A stretch of 64,000 bases of DNA from Adiantum capillus-veneris (taxonomy: Eukaryota; Streptophyta; Polypodiopsida; Polypodiales; Pteridaceae). Made by a program: the position numbers and the translations under genes. Positions 45,347 through 56,686 of this stretch are shown here, one piece after another (the stretch's first letter is position 1; the number at the start of each line of letters is the position of its first letter). The stretch covers positions 117,064,043 to 117,128,042 of the forward strand of contig CM043960.1 of the NCBI GenBank assembly GCA_014529385.2, given 5' to 3'. The notes under the pieces were generated by a model, which was not told the origin of the DNA, searched no databases, and was given only the letters and a program-made list of their open reading frames with translations.

Positions 45347-47020
45347 GTGGAACCACAGGTTGTGGCTAAGCCTGAGCCACCTATTGTGCGTAGATCTGGA
45401 CGTGTCATGCGACCTCCTGATAGGTTTGTTCCATCTATGAACTATGTCATGTTGACTGATTGCAATGAGCCTTCATGTTACAAGGAAGCAGTGCAAATGA
45501 AGGACTCCGGGAATCGGCAATTGGCCATGCAGTCAGAGGTGACAGCTCTGCATAAAAACCAGACATGGAAGCTACTTAAATTACCACGGGGCAAAAAGGC
45601 TCTACCTTGTAAATGGGTTTACAGGTATAAGATCAGCGCTCATGATAGTCAGCCAAAGTACAAAGCAAGGCTTGTTGCCAAGGGCTTTAAGCAAGAACAA
45701 GGCATTGACTTTGATGAAGTCTTCTCTCTGGTGGTCAAGATGACTACATTGAGATGCTTTCTTGCATTGGTTTCCATATTAGATTTGGTGTTGCACCAAA
45801 TGGATGTCAAGACAGCGTTCTTGCATGGTGATTTAGATGTGGAAATTTACATGCAGCAGCCAGAAGGGTTTGTTGAGAAAGGCAAGGAAGATTGGGTATG
45901 CCAGTTGTTAAAGAGTCTTTATGGCTTAAAACAATCACCGAGGGCATGGTACCATAAATTCCACAAGTTTATGCTTTCTCAAGGCTACAAACGTAGTGAG
46001 TTCGATCACTGTCTATATACAAAGAATGCTAAGGATGGCAGTTGGCTGATCCTTATTTTGTATGTGGATGACATGTTGATTGCTGGCAAGCACTTGGAAG
46101 AAATTTCAGCTTTGAAGTCAAAGATGGCAAAATCGTTTGACATGAAAGACATGGGTGAGGCAAGTCATATACTTGGTATGCGCATTGAGAGAGATAGATC
46201 AAAGAAGTTGATTTGGTTATCTCAAACAGAGTTTATTGACAAGGTTTTGCAACGTTTCAATATGGAGAAGGGAAAGGCACTGAGTGTTCCATTGCCACCA
46301 TATGTGAAACTTAGCAAACAAGATTGTCCTGTGTCTGAGGAAGAACAGGCTGAAATGGATAAGATTCCATATGCGTCTGCATTGGGTAGTTTGATGTATG
46401 CAATGATTGATACTCACCCAGACATTGCATTTGCAGTGGGAGTAGTAAGTCGATACATATCAAACCCAGGCAAGAAACATTGGGAGGCAGTGAAAGGAAT
46501 ATTGAGATACCTGAAAGCTACAAAGAGTATGCGTATATGCTATGGGAGTCAGGAGCTAAGTGTAAAGGGTTTTACAGACTCAGATTATGCAGGTGACTTA
46601 GACAACCGAAGGTCTACGTCAGGGTATGTCTTTACATTGGCTGGTGGAGCAGTATCATGGCGTTCTAGATTACAAGATTGTGTTACTCAGTCTACTACAG
46701 AGGCTGAATATGTTGAAGCATCAGAGGCATGCAAAGAATCAATTTGGCTTAATCGACTAGTAACAGATTTGGGAATCAAAGAAGAGATGCCTCTGTTATT
46801 TTGTGATAGTCAAAGTGCTATACAATTGGCTCGCAATCCAGTTTATCACTCAAAGACAAAGCATGTGGATGTGAAGTATCATTTCATCAGGGAAACGCTC
46901 GAGGATAAGCAACTTCAGCTTGTCAAAGTTCACACCATAGAAAATCCTGCTGATCTACTTACAAAAGGACTTCCCTCAAAGAGCTTTGCGCATTTTCGCA
47001 AGCAGATAGGTGTAGGGTAG
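45347..47020 (+). CDS. Copia-1 reverse transcriptase-RNase H (open frame)
   Basis: A 557-codon frame with no stop. RT: KWVYRYKIS, KARLVAKGFKQEQGIDF, MDVKTAFLHGDL (about 147), LYGLKQSPRAWY (about 191) and YVDDMLIAG (about 238, catalytic Asp pair). RNase H: DSDYAGD (about 409), TTEAEYVEAS, CDSQSAIQLARNPVYHSKTKH; the end is ENPADLLTKGLPS. The tail after RNase H is complete and stops at TAG 47018-47020. Upstream modules are broken, so the protein could only be made from this piece. Length and motif order fit a complete Copia RT-RH. Confidence 0.92.
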   Translation: MEPQVVAKPEPPIVRRSGRVMRPPDRFVPSMNYVMLTDCNEPSCYKEAVQMKDSGNRQLAMQSEVTALHKNQTWKLLKLPRGKKALPCKWVYRYKISAHDSQPKYKARLVAKGFKQEQGIDFDEVFSLVVKMTTLRCFLALVSILDLVLHQMDVKTAFLHGDLDVEIYMQQPEGFVEKGKEDWVCQLLKSLYGLKQSPRAWYHKFHKFMLSQGYKRSEFDHCLYTKNAKDGSWLILILYVDDMLIAGKHLEEISALKSKMAKSFDMKDMGEASHILGMRIERDRSKKLIWLSQTEFIDKVLQRFNMEKGKALSVPLPPYVKLSKQDCPVSEEEQAEMDKIPYASALGSLMYAMIDTHPDIAFAVGVVSRYISNPGKKHWEAVKGILRYLKATKSMRICYGSQELSVKGFTDSDYAGDLDNRRSTSGYVFTLAGGAVSWRSRLQDCVTQSTTEAEYVEASEACKESIWLNRLVTDLGIKEEMPLLFCDSQSAIQLARNPVYHSKTKHVDVKYHFIRETLEDKQLQLVKVHTIENPADLLTKGLPSKSFAHFRKQIGVG

Positions 47021-47097
47021 TACATCACTTCTCTACATCTCTTGTATATTAGCTTGTATAGTAGCTTCTCTCACACTTAAAGTACCACATTGGACTT

Positions 47098-47109
47098 TAA
47101 GTGGGAGGT
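47098..47109 (+). other. Copia-1 polypurine tract
   Basis: TTAAGTGGGAGG immediately before the 3' LTR start at 47110. Confidence 0.8.
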
Positions 47110-47301
47110 TGTTGGGGTATAAAGCCCAATGTGGTCGCCCAGGTAAGTGGGCGGGCCGCCAGGTATGTACACATATTCTTTTGTAAAAACCTAATAAGAA
47201 CTCACTATGCTCTACACATTACAGTAGAGCGAGTTCACCATATCGTCGTGCTCTTCTTCTCGCACTCTCTCTCGCATCGCACTTCCGCTTGTACTCCTTC
47301 A
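47110..47301 (+). repeat. Copia-1 3' LTR (192 bp)
   Basis: Matches 41833-42022, with small differences such as an added GA near 47196 and a few C/T changes. Confidence 0.95.
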
Positions 47302-47678
47302 TCTGTTTCTCGTGTATTTCTTGTATACCCATTTTTGCACCTGAGAAGGTCTAATTCTATGATGGTCTACAAATCTCATCATTGGTTCTCCTCGTCCTAC
47401 TCGATATACCTCCTCTAGCCTTCGGTAGTGGACGGTCCCTCTCCCAGAGGTGCCCCTAAGCCATAATTTCTGATGGTTTTTGCAAGAGGTGGTTCATCTC
47501 TTCGAACTCGTTCTATGGGTTGTCTTCCAGGCTCTGTCGACTCTTGAGTTTTTGGCTTACTCTCACCTTGATACCGGTCACAAATGAACTTTGATATGCA
47601 TTCACAAGGGGGAGACCAGGGATCAATTAGTTTGGGGCACAGCCAACCAGACTCGCTAAAAACTCTACCCTCTTACCT
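47302..47678 (-). pseudogene. Gypsy-A gag N-terminal part, inverted
   Basis: Minus-strand continuation of gag upstream of the Copia-1 site: LEEVYRVGRGEPMMRFVDH, then QKWVYKKYTRN leading into KDPRDH at 41832. Further upstream, after one frameshift near 47465, come GESKPKTQESTEPGRQ and a Cys-containing PPCEC-ISKFICD segment. The segment ends at the TCTTACCT breakpoint (47671-47678), after which plus-strand pol begins. Confidence 0.7.
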
Positions 47679-48480
47679 AGGGAGTATGAAGCTAAGTCTG
47701 AGGTGAGAGCAATCCCATCTCAAACACTTTTTTCCAACAGAGTGATGGACTCACAAGGGTGGATTGAGTTATTGTCCACCCCTATGGCATGCACAATCAC
47801 ATTATCCAAACTCCAGAGGTTACGACCAAACATGTGGACCACCATAGGCAAATGCTTAGAAAAATTTGGAGTAAAAGACCCCACCTCGAAGCTTCAGGAA
47901 GGGATCAGAGAATTGGACAAGGCTCAACTAAACACTAGGCCAGTACCTTTAAACAAGGTTGGAGAATACTGTGAGGGAGAACATGGAAATACCACACTAC
48001 CAGTAGAATTTCAAGGAGTAGTTTCCAAAGCTATTCTTGACAGTGGAGCAGGAGTCGCTATCGCCACCAAGGAAATCTAGAAAAAACGGGGAAAACCGGC
48101 TTTGAGAGCTACCAGAATGAAATTGCAACTGGTAGATGGGTTCATGGAAAAGCCTCTAGGACTTTTAGAAAAAGTAATTGTCACCTCGTGCGGAATCGAG
48201 TATGAGTATACATTTGCAATAGTTGATTTCGACAAAAAGAACAATTACGAGATCATCTTGGGAAGACCATTCATGAGGCAATTAAAGATGGTCTAGGATT
48301 GGGGTTACGACCACATATACCTCAGACATGGCGAGACTACAACCAAAATATACTTAAAAGACCATAGTTACAAAGATGTGAACCAGACATCAGTGGAAGA
48401 ATTTGATTCAGCTACATTGGTAGGGTCCGAACTCCCAGCATGGTTAGGGCAAAAAAAATAGCTTGGATGTGCGGAGCTTC
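47679..48480 (+). pseudogene. Gypsy-A retropepsin (first protease)
   Basis: The frame is open from the breakpoint to TAG 48078-48080, with VSKAILDSGAGVAIATKEI carrying the aspartic protease active site LDSGAG (about 48037). The same frame continues to 48296 and holds KPLGLLEKVIVTSCG, FAIVDF and the C-terminal motif IILGRPFMRQL. It then continues after a second TAG with DWGYDHIYLRHG. Both stops look like single C-to-T type changes at Trp or Gln codons. The domain is otherwise full length. Confidence 0.85.
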
Positions 48481-48607
48481 ACATTGTGGGAGCTTAAAAA
48501 GAGAGGAATGCATCTTAGAAAGAGCTATTGAGGACAAGGATTACATTTTGAAATCTTTTCCCGAAGATGCCTTAGAACCTCTGTAATGGGAAAACATACT
48601 AGCAACA

Positions 48608-49411
48608 TTGGATGTCTGTACCATTAAAGATAGCCCAACGACAAAATTTTACGTTAAGGATGGCTATGATGTGCTACCCTATTACATGGTAAGCCTTATA
48701 CCATCAGGAGATGAGAATGTAGACCCACCAGAACAAGAAGAGTTTTATGACTCCTTTGAGCATCTGGAGTTAAATAATGATGCAGATAACGAGTGTTCAG
48801 ACAGCTCAAGCGAGCGTGGGGAGAAAACAGCGAATATCAAGTTTTATGATTTTGCAAATCAACACCCTAGACGCCAGGAACGGTATAGGAAAAAAAGAGT
48901 AGAAAATAAAATTAGAGAGAACCTGATGCCCATGATAAAAGATAAAAATCACTATCTAATGCTTGTCAAGGTAGAGGATTGTGTAAAAGACCAAATATCA
49001 GGAAGATTCTCAAGAGTTCGAAGGGAAAGGACGCGTGAGGAAATAAAACAAGTACGGAAGACTAAAACAGAAACAAAATCAAAAAAATCTCAACAATCAA
49101 AACGGGAAAAAACAAAAGACCTAGAGTGGACCAAAATGGAGCGTAAAAAGAAATACCAAGAACTAAAACGGTCGTTACGAGAGGTATGGACTACTGAGGG
49201 AGAAAGTGATGGTAAGGAGGAGTCAGAAAAAGAAAACATGTATGTACCATCCCACTATCGAAAATTCACCATACAGGACAGAAAAATCATAATGACACCA
49301 CCAATCAAGGAAAGAATAAATCAAAAATCTTGCGATGGGCCGGAAAATGCAAAACGGATAGACCTCGATGCGCCAGGCGAAGACCCTCAGCTTGTCTATA
49401 TAGCAAATTGA
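48608..49411 (+). pseudogene. Gypsy-A protease-RT linker
   Basis: Open frame of 267 codons between protease and RT. The acidic first third (EQEEFYDSFEHLELNNDADNE) is followed by a very Lys/Arg/Glu-rich helix (KQVRKTKTETKSKKSQQSKR) and a final DAPGEDPQLVYIA. No enzymatic motif. It seems to be the tether between PR and RT, joined to RT by a shift near 49411. Confidence 0.6.
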
Positions 49412-50427
49412 TTTAGAGCCTGAAGAAGAAGAACTGCTAACACAACTTCTCAATAAGTATAAATATGTGTTTGCATGGTCCTACAAAGACCTCAAAGGAG
49501 TTGATCCATCGATATGCCAACATACAGTTCCGTTGAAATCAGATGCCAAACCTAGCAAACAGCGTCCTTACACATATAATGACACATTTGCTAAACGAGT
49601 CAAAGAGAAGATTGACAAGCTGATGGATGCTAAATTCATCTATGAAATTGAACATATAGATTGTGTGTCACCCATTGTGGTTGTCCCCAAAAAGAACGAA
49701 AAGCTGTGTGTATGTGTGTGTAAACCTCAAAAAAGTAAACGCATCCATAATAAGGGATAATTATCCCTTGCCGATCACAGAACATGTGCTTGAGAGGGTT
49801 GCAGGGAAACGGGCTTATTCCTTTTTAGATGGTTTTTCAGGGTATAACCAATTGGCAATTGCAATAGAAGATCAACACAAAATAGCATTTGCCACAGAAT
49901 GGGGAATATACGCGTACAGAGTTATGCCTTTTGTCTTAACCAATGCCCTAGCTACCTTCCAAAGGTTAATGACTCATGCGTTCAAAGAATACCTAAGAAT
50001 ATTCTTAGAAATATATATGGATGATCTCTGTGTCCACTCTCTTCTACGAGAAGAACATATTGACCATTTACAAAAGGTATTTGAGAAATGCAGAACATAT
50101 GGAATCTGTCTCAACCCAGAAAAGTGCATTTTTATCGTTAGGCAAGGCTGCATCTTAGGACATATTGTCTCAAGAAATGACATAACCACTGACCTAGACA
50201 AAATAAGAGTCATAGCAGACTTGCCCAGGCCTACTAATGCCAAACAATTACAATCCTTCATGGGACACTGCGGATATTATCGAAGATTCATATATACGTA
50301 TGCAGTCATTGCACAACCTCTGTATCGTTTATTAGTCAGTTTCGACTGGACTGAGGAGTGTGAAACTTCATTCCAAAAGCTTAAGGAAAACCTTGTATCA
50401 GCACCTGTACTCAAAGCACCATATTGA
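49412..50427 (+). pseudogene. Gypsy-A reverse transcriptase
   Basis: Starts with EEEELLTQLLNKYKYVFAWS and the FAWSYKDLKGVDP and PYTYND segments typical of Tat-like plant Gypsy. A small insertion in a GT-rich stretch near 49710 shifts the frame. The catalytic part (49720-50427) has NYPLPITEHVLERV, AYSFLDGFSGYNQ, MPFVLTNALATFQRLM and YMDDLCVH (Asp pair near 50013). LTNALATF replaces the usual LTNAPATF. The thumb-connection has HCGYYRRFI. Confidence 0.9.
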
Positions 50428-51140
50428 GAAAAGATATTCCATGTTCACATTGATGCATCTGCATACGCAATTGGGAGTATTCTGGCTCAACCTGGAGACG
50501 GAACAATGGATTTTCCAGTTTGTTATGCAAGCCGACAGCTAAATAGTGCAGAAAAGAACTACACAACCACTGAAAGAAAGGGATTAGGAATGATTTATGT
50601 TGTAAAGAAATTTCGGCTTTACTTGCTCGCAAACAAATTTGTGTTCTTCACAGATCATCAAGCTCCTTTGTATCTAGTAAATAAACCATGCAATACTGGA
50701 AGAATTGTACGCTAGTTTATTATATTGCTAGATTTTGACTTCACAGTGGTAGTAAAAAAGGATAAAACTCATCTACGGGCGGATCATCTTTCAAGGCTGC
50801 AAAACGGGGAACCTCCTGAAGGAGTGATGATTATCTTTTCAATATTGAAATGATACCTAAATGGTCTCAGGAAATTGTTAGCATTCTTTCCTTTGGAGGT
50901 AGATTTGATAACAAGGAAGACAGATCCAAACAACAAATATTTTGACAAACAAAAAACTTCCTGTTGATTGCAAGACGACTGTACCATCTAGGCTCGGAAC
51001 AAATTCTACGATTATGTATAAATCTAGAGGAATTCGAGTGTTATCTTGAAGAAGAACACGTCTAGGATTGTGCATTTCATTGTTCAACAATGAAAATACA
51101 CTAAAGACTGAAACAATTAGGGGTTTATTGGCCAACTATG
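50428..51140 (+). pseudogene. Gypsy-A RNase H and start of integrase
   Basis: Follows RT in frame after a TGA (about 50425-50427) at a likely Trp position. RNase H: HVHIDASAYAIGSIL, YASRQLNSAEKNYTTTERKGLGM, FFTDHQAPLYL. A TAG replaces Trp near 50714, then ADHLSRL ends the domain. The rest, with several stops, holds a zinc-finger-like start (EEEHV...CAFHC) cut by Copia-2 at 51141 in the codons before YWPTM. Confidence 0.8.
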
Positions 51141-51833
51141 TGTTAAGTATGGAGCCTGATTTACCCTTGTAATTTTCTGTGGTAAAAGCGCACATTTGTA
51201 AGGCCCCCATTATGAGGAGAAGCCATCGTGCGTGAAGGAAAATCACTCACCAGAAACCAAAATTTTCACTGCCAAGAATCAGGGGCAACTTTAAAGGCCT
51301 CGGGGGTGGAGGCCCCCGAGAATTTTTTTTCGCCGGAATATTCTTTTTCGCCGGAATATTATGGCCGGACGGCGGCTGGAAAGTGGTTGGAAAACAACCG
51401 GTCGGTTGGCCGGTGGCCGGTAGTCAATGGCCGGTGGTCGGAAGTCAATGGTCGGTGGCCGGTGGTCGGAAGTCAATGGTCGGTGGCCGGTGGCCGAATT
51501 CAAAAGCGGACTTGTCTTCTCAAGGGCGGCCACACATGGGCGGATTGGAGGGTCCGATTTGGACTTATTCGCACAAGGGCGGCTACACATGGCTGTCTCT
51601 CATAAGAGAGGGCAGCCCTTTTGGCCTATAAAAGGAGGCCATTTCTACACACATTTCATAGTGTGAAGTTGATGCAACAAGGTGAGTGTGAGGTGGTGAG
51701 AGTGAAGCAAGGCGGGAGCTCCATTAAGGGTATAATCCCTTTGTAAATTACTTCTTGTTTTGAAGTACTAAAGCCATTGAGTGGCTGCTTTCCCATGGAC
51801 GTAGCCCACATTGGGTGAACCACGTATATCGTG

Positions 51834-51870
<37 letters not shown>

Positions 51871-51954
51871 CTATAATCTCGTGTATGTAAATCTGTCTCT
51901 CTCCATTAAGTAATCTACTCAATTATCTATTTAGCTACGTCTTATTTCCTAACA
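51141..51954 (+). repeat. Copia-2 5' LTR (814 bp)
   Basis: Contains CCTATAAAAGGAGGCC (about 51628), a good TATA box, and a (CT)n run at 51840-51867. The U3 carries a GGCCGGTGGTCGGAAGTCAA-type minisatellite (51405-51495) and an extra block (51500-51600, GGGCGGCCACACATGGGC and related) that is missing from the 3' LTR. Confidence 0.95.
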
Positions 51955-51956
51955 AC

Positions 51957-51968
51957 TGGTATCAGAGC
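51957..51968 (+). other. Copia-2 primer-binding site (tRNA-iMet)
   Basis: TGGTATCAGAGC, two bases after the 5' LTR. Confidence 0.92.
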
Positions 51969-52027
51969 AAGGTTTTCTCGTAGCTAAATTATCTCAAGGA
52001 AAGGATTCCTTGAATTGAGTGGGAGTT

Positions 52028-55000
52028 ATGGCGGAGGAAGGGAAGCTCAAGATTGAGAAGTTCAACGGCAAAAACTACCAACATTGGAAGATGCAGATTG
52101 AAGACTATCTCTACCAGAAGGACCTCTATTTGCCACTAGGCGGTCTTGCGAAGAAGCCCGGAACAATGGCAGATGAAGCATGGATTGTCCTTGATCGAAA
52201 GGCACTGGGAACAATCCGGTTAAGCTTGGCGTCAACGGTGGCCTTCAATGTTTCGGAGATGAAGACCACGGAGGACTTGATGAAGTCACTTGACGACTTC
52301 TACGAGAAACCATCAGCATCCAATAAGGTATTTCTTATGCAGCGCTTGTTCAATCTAAAGATGGCAGAGAATGGTTCAGTTGCAGAACACCTAAATGACT
52401 TTAACACAAACATAAGTCAACTTCGATCAGTGAAAATCAATTTCGATGACGAAGTACGAGCTCTCCTTATACTATCATCTCTACCAGATAGTTGGGACAG
52501 CCTTGTGATGGCTGTAAGTAATTCTATCTCTGGCACAAATACTCTTAAGTTTGATGATGTTGTGGGTGTTCTCCTAAGCGAGGAAATGCGAAGGAGAAGC
52601 ACAGGAGAATCATCAAGTGCTGCACTATCAGTGGAAACAAGAGGAAGGCCTAAGGAGAGGTTCAAAAACCAAAAGGTTCGTGATCGCTCAAGGCGGAGCA
52701 AGTCACGCACAAAGTCAGTTCTTGAATGTTGGAACTGCGGCAAGAAAGGCCACGTCAAGAGGGATTGCTGGTCCAAGAAGAAGAAGGAGACAGAGTCTCA
52801 AGACAACAAGCCAACATCGGAGGCCAATGTGGCAGGTAAAGTAGAGCAAGATGCTCTAATTCTCTCATTAGACAATGTGTCTAATTCCTGGATAGTAGAT
52901 TCCGGGGCTTCATTCCATGCGACACCACGCAAGCAACATTTCCAAGACTACACTAAAGGTAATTTTGGGTATGTATACTTGGGAGATGATGAAGCTTGTG
53001 AGATTGTCGGCAAAGGTACAGTTTCTGTCAAAACTGCTAACGGAAATGAATGGAAGCTTAAAGATGTTAGGCATGTTCCTTCTCTTCGCAAAAATTTGAT
53101 CTCTACAGGACAATTGGACGATGAAGGTCACAACATTGCATTCGGAAACAAACGGTGGAAGATCTCAAAGGGATCTTTGGTGGTTGCCAAGGGTGAAAAA
53201 GTCGGTACACTTTACTTGTGTACTGTTAGCACGCAACCTTCAGCTTGTGCAACAACTACAGAAGTTGACAGTGCGGTGTGGCACTATCGACTTGGGCATA
53301 TGAGTGCCAAAGGAATGCAAATCCTTCAAACAAAGAAGCTTCTACCAGGTTTGAAAGAAGTGGACTTAGAGTTCTGTGAAGATTGTGTTTATGGCAAACA
53401 AAAGAGGGTAAAATTTCAAAAATCAGGAAATGAAAGAAAAAATAAAAAACTTGAGTTGGTTCATTCTGATGTTTGGCGTCCTGCAAGTACACCATCACTT
53501 GGTGGCTCATTGTACTATGTAACATTCATAGACGATGCGACTAGAAAAACATGGGTTTATTTCATGAAGAATAAATCCGATGTATTTTCCATATTTCAAA
53601 GGTGGAAAGCCTTTGTGGAGAATGAAACAGGTACCAAGGTTAAATGCCTCAGATCTGACAATGGAGGCGAATATTGCAGCCAAGCTTTTGAAAGCTTTTG
53701 TGCTAGCAATGGCATTCGGAGGGAAAGGACAACCCCAAGGACACCTCAACAAAATGGGATTTCGGAAAGGATGAACAGGACAATCATGGAACGAGTACGA
53801 AGCATGCGGCTACATGCAGGCCTACCGCTTGAGCTTTGGGCGGAAGCTGTAAGTACGTCTGTGTACTTAATCAATCGGTCACCCTCAACGGCATTGGATG
53901 GGGGAGTTCCAGAAGAGGCATGGAGAGGTAAACCGGTGAATTATGCATTTCTCAAAGTGTTTGGTTGTGAGGCTTTCATGCACATAGATAGAAGCCTAAG
54001 ATCAAAGTTAGATGCAAATTCCAAAAAGTGTTTCTTCATTGGCTATGGAGAAGGAGACTTTGGGTATCGCCTATGGAATCCTGAAGATGGTAAAATCTTA
54101 AGGAGTAGGGATGTAATTTTTAACGAACAAAATATGTACAAAGATTACTTGGAAAGAAAACAAACAAAAGAAACAGGTGATGAGTACATGGAGCTTGAGG
54201 ACGGTGAAGACTCAAGGACTGCAAACGGTGACAATGTGCAACAACGTCAACCAAATGAGGAGCCTCAACCTATTCCCCGAAGATCTACAAGAGCAAGTAG
54301 ACCTCCAGAAAGGTTTGTTCCTTCCTTCAACCATCTCTTGATCTCAGATTCTGGAGAGCCGGAATCATATGAAGAAGCTATGCAACATGAATCCAAAGAA
54401 GAATGGACGAAGAGCATGCAAGTGGAGATGGACTCACTATATCACAACCAAACATGGGAGTTGGTTGAGTTGCCTAAAGATAAGCGGGCACTTCAAAACA
54501 AATGGGTGTACAAGATAACGGAAGAAGAAGGTGGGAAGAAAAGGTACAAGTCTAGGCTTGTGGTAAAAGGTTTTTCTCAAAAGAAAGGTATTGACTTCAA
54601 TGAAATATTTTCTCCTGTTGTAAAAATGAACTCAATTAGGCTTGTCTTAAGCCTTGTGGCTGCTCATGATCTAAATCTCGAGCAAATGGATGTAAATACG
54701 GCATTCCCTCACGGTGACTTAGAGGAGGAAATCTACATGCTTCAACCAAAGGGGTATGAAGTAAAAGGTAATGAGAAAATGGTTTGCAGATTAAAGAAGA
54801 GCTTGTATGGTTTAAAGCAAGCATAAAGACAATGGTACTTGAAGTTTGATCGATGGATGTTGGATCATGGATTCACAAGATGCAACTCGGATCACTGCGT
54901 CTACACGAAGAATTTGGGAGATGGGAAATTCATCATCCTAATATTGTATGTTGATGACATGTTGATTGCAAGTGCTAACATGCAAGACATCAAAGACCTA

Positions 55001-55909
55001 AAAGAGGAGCTGTCCATATCTTTTTCAATGAAAGATTTAGGTGCTGCAAAGAGGATACTTGGTATGAAAATATCAAGGGACAGGACGAAGAAGACAATAA
55101 AGCTATCTCAAGAAGATTACATCAAGAAGGTACTAGAAAGGTTTGCAATGCAAAATGCAAAACCAGTTTCTACACCTTTGGCTGGTCATTTTAAACTAAC
55201 AAAGGATATGTGTCCAAAGACACAAGATGAGATAGCCTATATGTCTAAAGTTCCATATGCTGCAGCGGTAGGTTCTCTAATGTATGCTATGGTCTAGACA
55301 AGGCCAGACATTGCACATGCAGTGGGAGTTGTGAGTAGGTTCATGGACAACCCAGGTAAAGAGCATTGGCAAGCTGTGAAGTGGATACTTAGGTATCTAA
55401 AAGGGACAACAACAAATGCTTTGTATTTTGGAGGAACTGATATTTTTCTAGAAGGGTATGCTGATGCAGATATGGCAGGTGACAAAGATACTTGAAGGAG
55501 CACTACTGGCTATGTGTTCACGGTTGGAGGCACAGCAGTAAGCTGGGCTTCAAAGCTGCAGAAAGTGGTTTCACTTTCTACCACGGAAGCAGAGTATGTA
55601 GCAATGACGGAGGCAAGCAAAGAAATTCTGTGGCTTCACAGATTCTTAGAAGAGCTTGGATTCAAACAAGACAATTGTGTCTTGTACAGTGATAGCCAAA
55701 GCGCTATCCATCTTGCGAAGAACTCAGCCTTTCATTCAAGGACAAAGCACATTGAGGTGAGATATCACTTCATACGCACTCTTTTGGAAGAGGGACAACT
55801 AAAGCTAGGAAAGGTGCATACAAGTGAAAATCCTGCAGACATGTTTACAAAGGTGGTCAACAAGGAGAAGTTGAGCTTTTGCTCATCTTCAATCGGCATT
55901 CAAGGATAA
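52028..55909 (+). pseudogene. Copia-2 gag-pol, one frame with three stops
   Basis: ATG 52028 (MAEEGKLKIEKFNG) opens a single frame. Gag core lies at residues 1-200, knuckle CWNCGKKGHVKRDC at about 233, protease DSGASFHATP at about 290, and pre-integrase HYRLGHMSAKGM at about 420. Integrase D-D-E lies in VHSDVWRP, RSDNGGEY and NGISERMNR (about 480-580), RT from RALQNKWVYK, and YVDDMLIA at 54948. RNase H has [17 protein letters not shown] and [12 protein letters not shown]. Stops are TAA 54824-54826 (a KQAPRQW-type site), TAG near 55295 and TGA near 55494 (CGA to TGA, Arg). PR, INT and RT catalytic residues are intact. A recent, near-complete element. Confidence 0.95.
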
Positions 55910-55969
55910 GAAGCCAGAATGGAAAGCAGTCACAGGTTTGGTTTGGAGATCAGTCTCCAAGTGGGAGAT

Positions 55970-56561
55970 TGTTAAGTATGGAGCCTGATTTACCCTTGTA
56001 ATTTTCTGTGGTAAAAGCGCACATTTGTAAGGCCCCCATTATGAGGAGAAGCCATCGTGTGTGAAGGAAAATCACTCACCGGAAACCAAAATTTTCACGG
56101 ACAAGAATTAGGGGCAACTTTAAAGGCCTCGGGGGTGGAGGCCCCCGAGACTTTTTTTTCGCCGGAATATTATGGCCGGACGGCGGCTGGAAAGTGGTCG
56201 GAAAACAACCGGTCAGTTGGCCGGTGGTTGGTAGTCAATGGCCGGTGGTCGGAAGTCAATGGTCGGTGGCCGGTGGTCGAAAGTCAATGGCCGGTGGCCG
56301 GTGGCCGAATTCAATGGCCGGTGGCCGAATTCAGAGAGGGCAGCCCTTTTGGCCTATAAAAGGAGGCCATTTCTACACACATTTCATAGTGTGAAGTTGA
56401 TGCAACAAGGTGAGTGTGAGGTGGTGAGAGTGAAGCAAGGCGGGATCTCCATTAAGGGTATAATCCCTTTGTAAATTACTTCTTGTTTTGAAGTACTAAA
56501 GCCATTGAGTGGTTGCTTTCCCGTGGACGTAGCCCACATTGGGTGAACCACGTATATCGTG

Positions 56562-56600
<39 letters not shown>

Positions 56601-56684
56601 CTATAATCTCGTGTATGTAAATCTGTCTCTCTCCATTAAGTAATCTACTCAATTATCTATTTAGCTACGTCTTATTTCCTAACA
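55970..56684 (+). repeat. Copia-2 3' LTR (715 bp)
   Basis: Preceded by the purine tract AAGTGGGAGAT. Matches the 5' LTR except for minisatellite contraction, loss of a duplicated CGCCGGAATATT block and absence of the roughly 100-bp insert. Point differences are few. Confidence 0.95.
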
Positions 56685-56686
56685 CT

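Larger units (their letters stand above)
41833..47301 (+). mobile_element. Copia-1, nested LTR retrotransposon (5469 bp)
   Basis: LTRs of 190 and 192 bp, TG...CA ends, iMet primer site, gag-pol in order gag-PR-INT-RT-RH, polypurine tract. Flanks are TTTGT (41828-41832) and TCTGT (47302-47306), a 5-bp target duplication with one mismatch. Removing the element joins the minus-strand gag frame of Gypsy-A across the site (YTRN to KDPRDH), which confirms the insertion. Confidence 0.95.
51141..56684 (+). mobile_element. Copia-2, nested LTR retrotransposon (5544 bp)
   Basis: LTRs of 814 and 715 bp with TGTTA...TAACA ends, and a perfect 5-bp target duplication CTATG at 51136-51140 and 56685-56689. 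Internal order is gag-PR-INT-RT-RH. It sits inside the Gypsy-A pol between RNase H and the main integrase; the host frame reads through when it is removed. Confidence 0.97.
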
